Shown: positions 63,368-64,000 of the stretch, in pieces | How positions within the stretch are numbered: position 1 is the first letter of the stretch | Layout of the letters: each line of letters opens with the position of its first letter | Source of the DNA: Chitinophaga sedimenti | Lineage (GTDB): Bacteria > Bacteroidota > Bacteroidia > Chitinophagales > Chitinophagaceae | DNA length: 64,000 nucleotides | Assembly: GCF_023156195.1 (NCBI RefSeq) | Contig: NZ_JAKUKA010000001.1 | Span: 1,922,001 to 1,986,000 of the forward strand | Reading direction: 5' to 3' | The notes under the pieces: model-generated | The model's input: the letters and a program-made list of their open reading frames with translations, nothing else | The model's database searches: none | Told to the model about the DNA's origin: nothing | Position numbers and translations under genes: made by a program

Positions 63368-64000
63368 TTGAAAGAGAAGCACATTTTACTGGTAGAAGAT
63401 GAATCCCGGATTGCGGAAATGCTCGCTACAGGCCTGCGTGAAAACGGTTATACCGTTACCGTGGCCGCCAATGCGGAGCAGGGTTACGAGCTGTACGGCG
63501 CCGGTAGTTTCGACCTGCTTTTGCTGGACGTGCACCTGCCCGGCATGAATGGTTACGAGTTCTGCAAACGAGTACGCACCGGAAATGAAAAATTCCGGTA
63601 ATCCTGCTCACCGCGCTCGGCACGCTTCCCGATAAAATAGCTGGTTACGATGCCGGCGCCGACGACTACATTGTGAAGCCCTATGAGTTTTATGAATTGC
63701 TCATGAAAATTAAAGCTTTGCTCCGCCGCAGCGCTGCCGCCGGCAACGTACTGCGGGCGGGCGATCTGTTGCTGGACCTCGATACGCTCGAGGTGACACG
63801 GAACGGGCGCCGCATCAACCTGACGGCGAAAGAACTGCAACTGCTGGAATACCTGATGCGCAATAAAAACCGGGTAGTATCCAGGGCTGAGATTGCGATT
63901 AACGTATGGAATATAGATTTCGACACTAATACAAATGTCATCGATGTGTACATTAACTATGTGCGCAACAAGATTGATAAACCCTTTTAGAAAAGATGAT
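63368..64000 (+). CDS. OmpR-family response regulator (partial, frame breaks)
   Basis: The receiver domain begins 'ILLVEDESRIAEML', with the phospho-acceptor Asp in 'LLLLDVHLPGMNG' and the conserved Lys in 'ADDYIVKPYEF'. The OmpR/PhoB winged helix follows ('LTAKELQLLEYLMRNKNRVVSRAEI'). A break at the A run 63588-63592 is repaired by one added base to 'NEKIPVILLTALGTLPDKIAGYDAG'. Another break near 63983 cuts the last helix just before the window edge. The long frame from 63284 includes the promoter, so I place the start at the TTG at 63368. The partner histidine kinase is not in the window. Confidence 0.88.

Overview
The window looks like a chromosomal segment of a Bacteroidota bacterium, most likely family Chitinophagaceae and Chitinophaga-like. 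The evidence is a SusC/SusD pair, two proteins with type IX secretion (T9SS) sorting domains, a PorP/SprF-type protein next to one of them, GH33 and GH92 glycosidases, a czcA gene fused to a TolC-like domain, and repeated TAnnTTTG promoter boxes. There is no rRNA, tRNA, CRISPR array or phage block.

The sequence carries about 46 single-base frame breaks. Nearly all lie in short homopolymer runs, and adding or removing one base restores a family-typical protein. I read these as assembly or sequencing indels, not decay, and annotate each broken gene as one CDS across its pieces. The insertion sequence and about a dozen other genes are intact.

Layout. 1-11.5 kb (minus strand) is a sialic-acid utilisation locus: a GntR/FCD regulator, then sialidase, SusC, SusD, two more sialidases, a NanA-type lyase and a PKD/LamG lipoprotein running off the left edge. 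A dyad just upstream of the operon is a candidate operator. 11.5-14.6 kb (plus) holds a seven-heme c-type cytochrome, a small DUF2892-like membrane protein and a TlpA-like thioredoxin protein. 14.6-18.3 kb has a tandem VOC protein, an FAD dehydrogenase and an alpha/beta hydrolase, with a long inverted repeat between the last two. 18.4-24.4 kb is a heavy-metal RND efflux operon: a small hypothetical protein, CzcA fused to TolC, and a CusB-like adaptor. 24.4-30 kb has a lipoprotein, a hydrolase, a DUF72 protein and a large M16 protease.

At 29977-31271 sits an intact IS3-family element with a CTC target duplication and a programmed -1 frameshift signal. 31.3-38.4 kb (minus) is a second glycan-related block: a ROK repressor, a prolyl-oligopeptidase-like esterase/peptidase, a DUF481 protein and a GH92 alpha-mannosidase, preceded by a region with four copies of a putative operator. 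38.5-46.5 kb holds a small acidic protein, an acyltransferase, a lipocalin-like lipoprotein, a 1.5-kilo-residue T9SS type B adhesin and its PorP/SprF partner. 46.6-52.4 kb has an aldo/keto reductase, an amidohydrolase, a CPA1 Na+/H+ antiporter and a Gfo/Idh/MocA oxidoreductase.

52.5-55 kb (minus) is a compact four-gene operon of two zinc-ribbon proteins, an unrecognised protein and an SPFH-SHOCT protein. It is the least explained system in the window and resembles bacterial membrane-stress modules. 55.1-57.8 kb is a DNA-alkylation repair group (AraC-Ada fusion and AlkB) with a D-threonine-aldolase-like gene between them. 57.9-64 kb holds a cupin protein, a 1.4-kilo-residue secreted DUF6055-like metallopeptidase with carbohydrate-binding modules, a HAD-fold protein lacking its catalytic aspartates, and the start of an OmpR-type response regulator.
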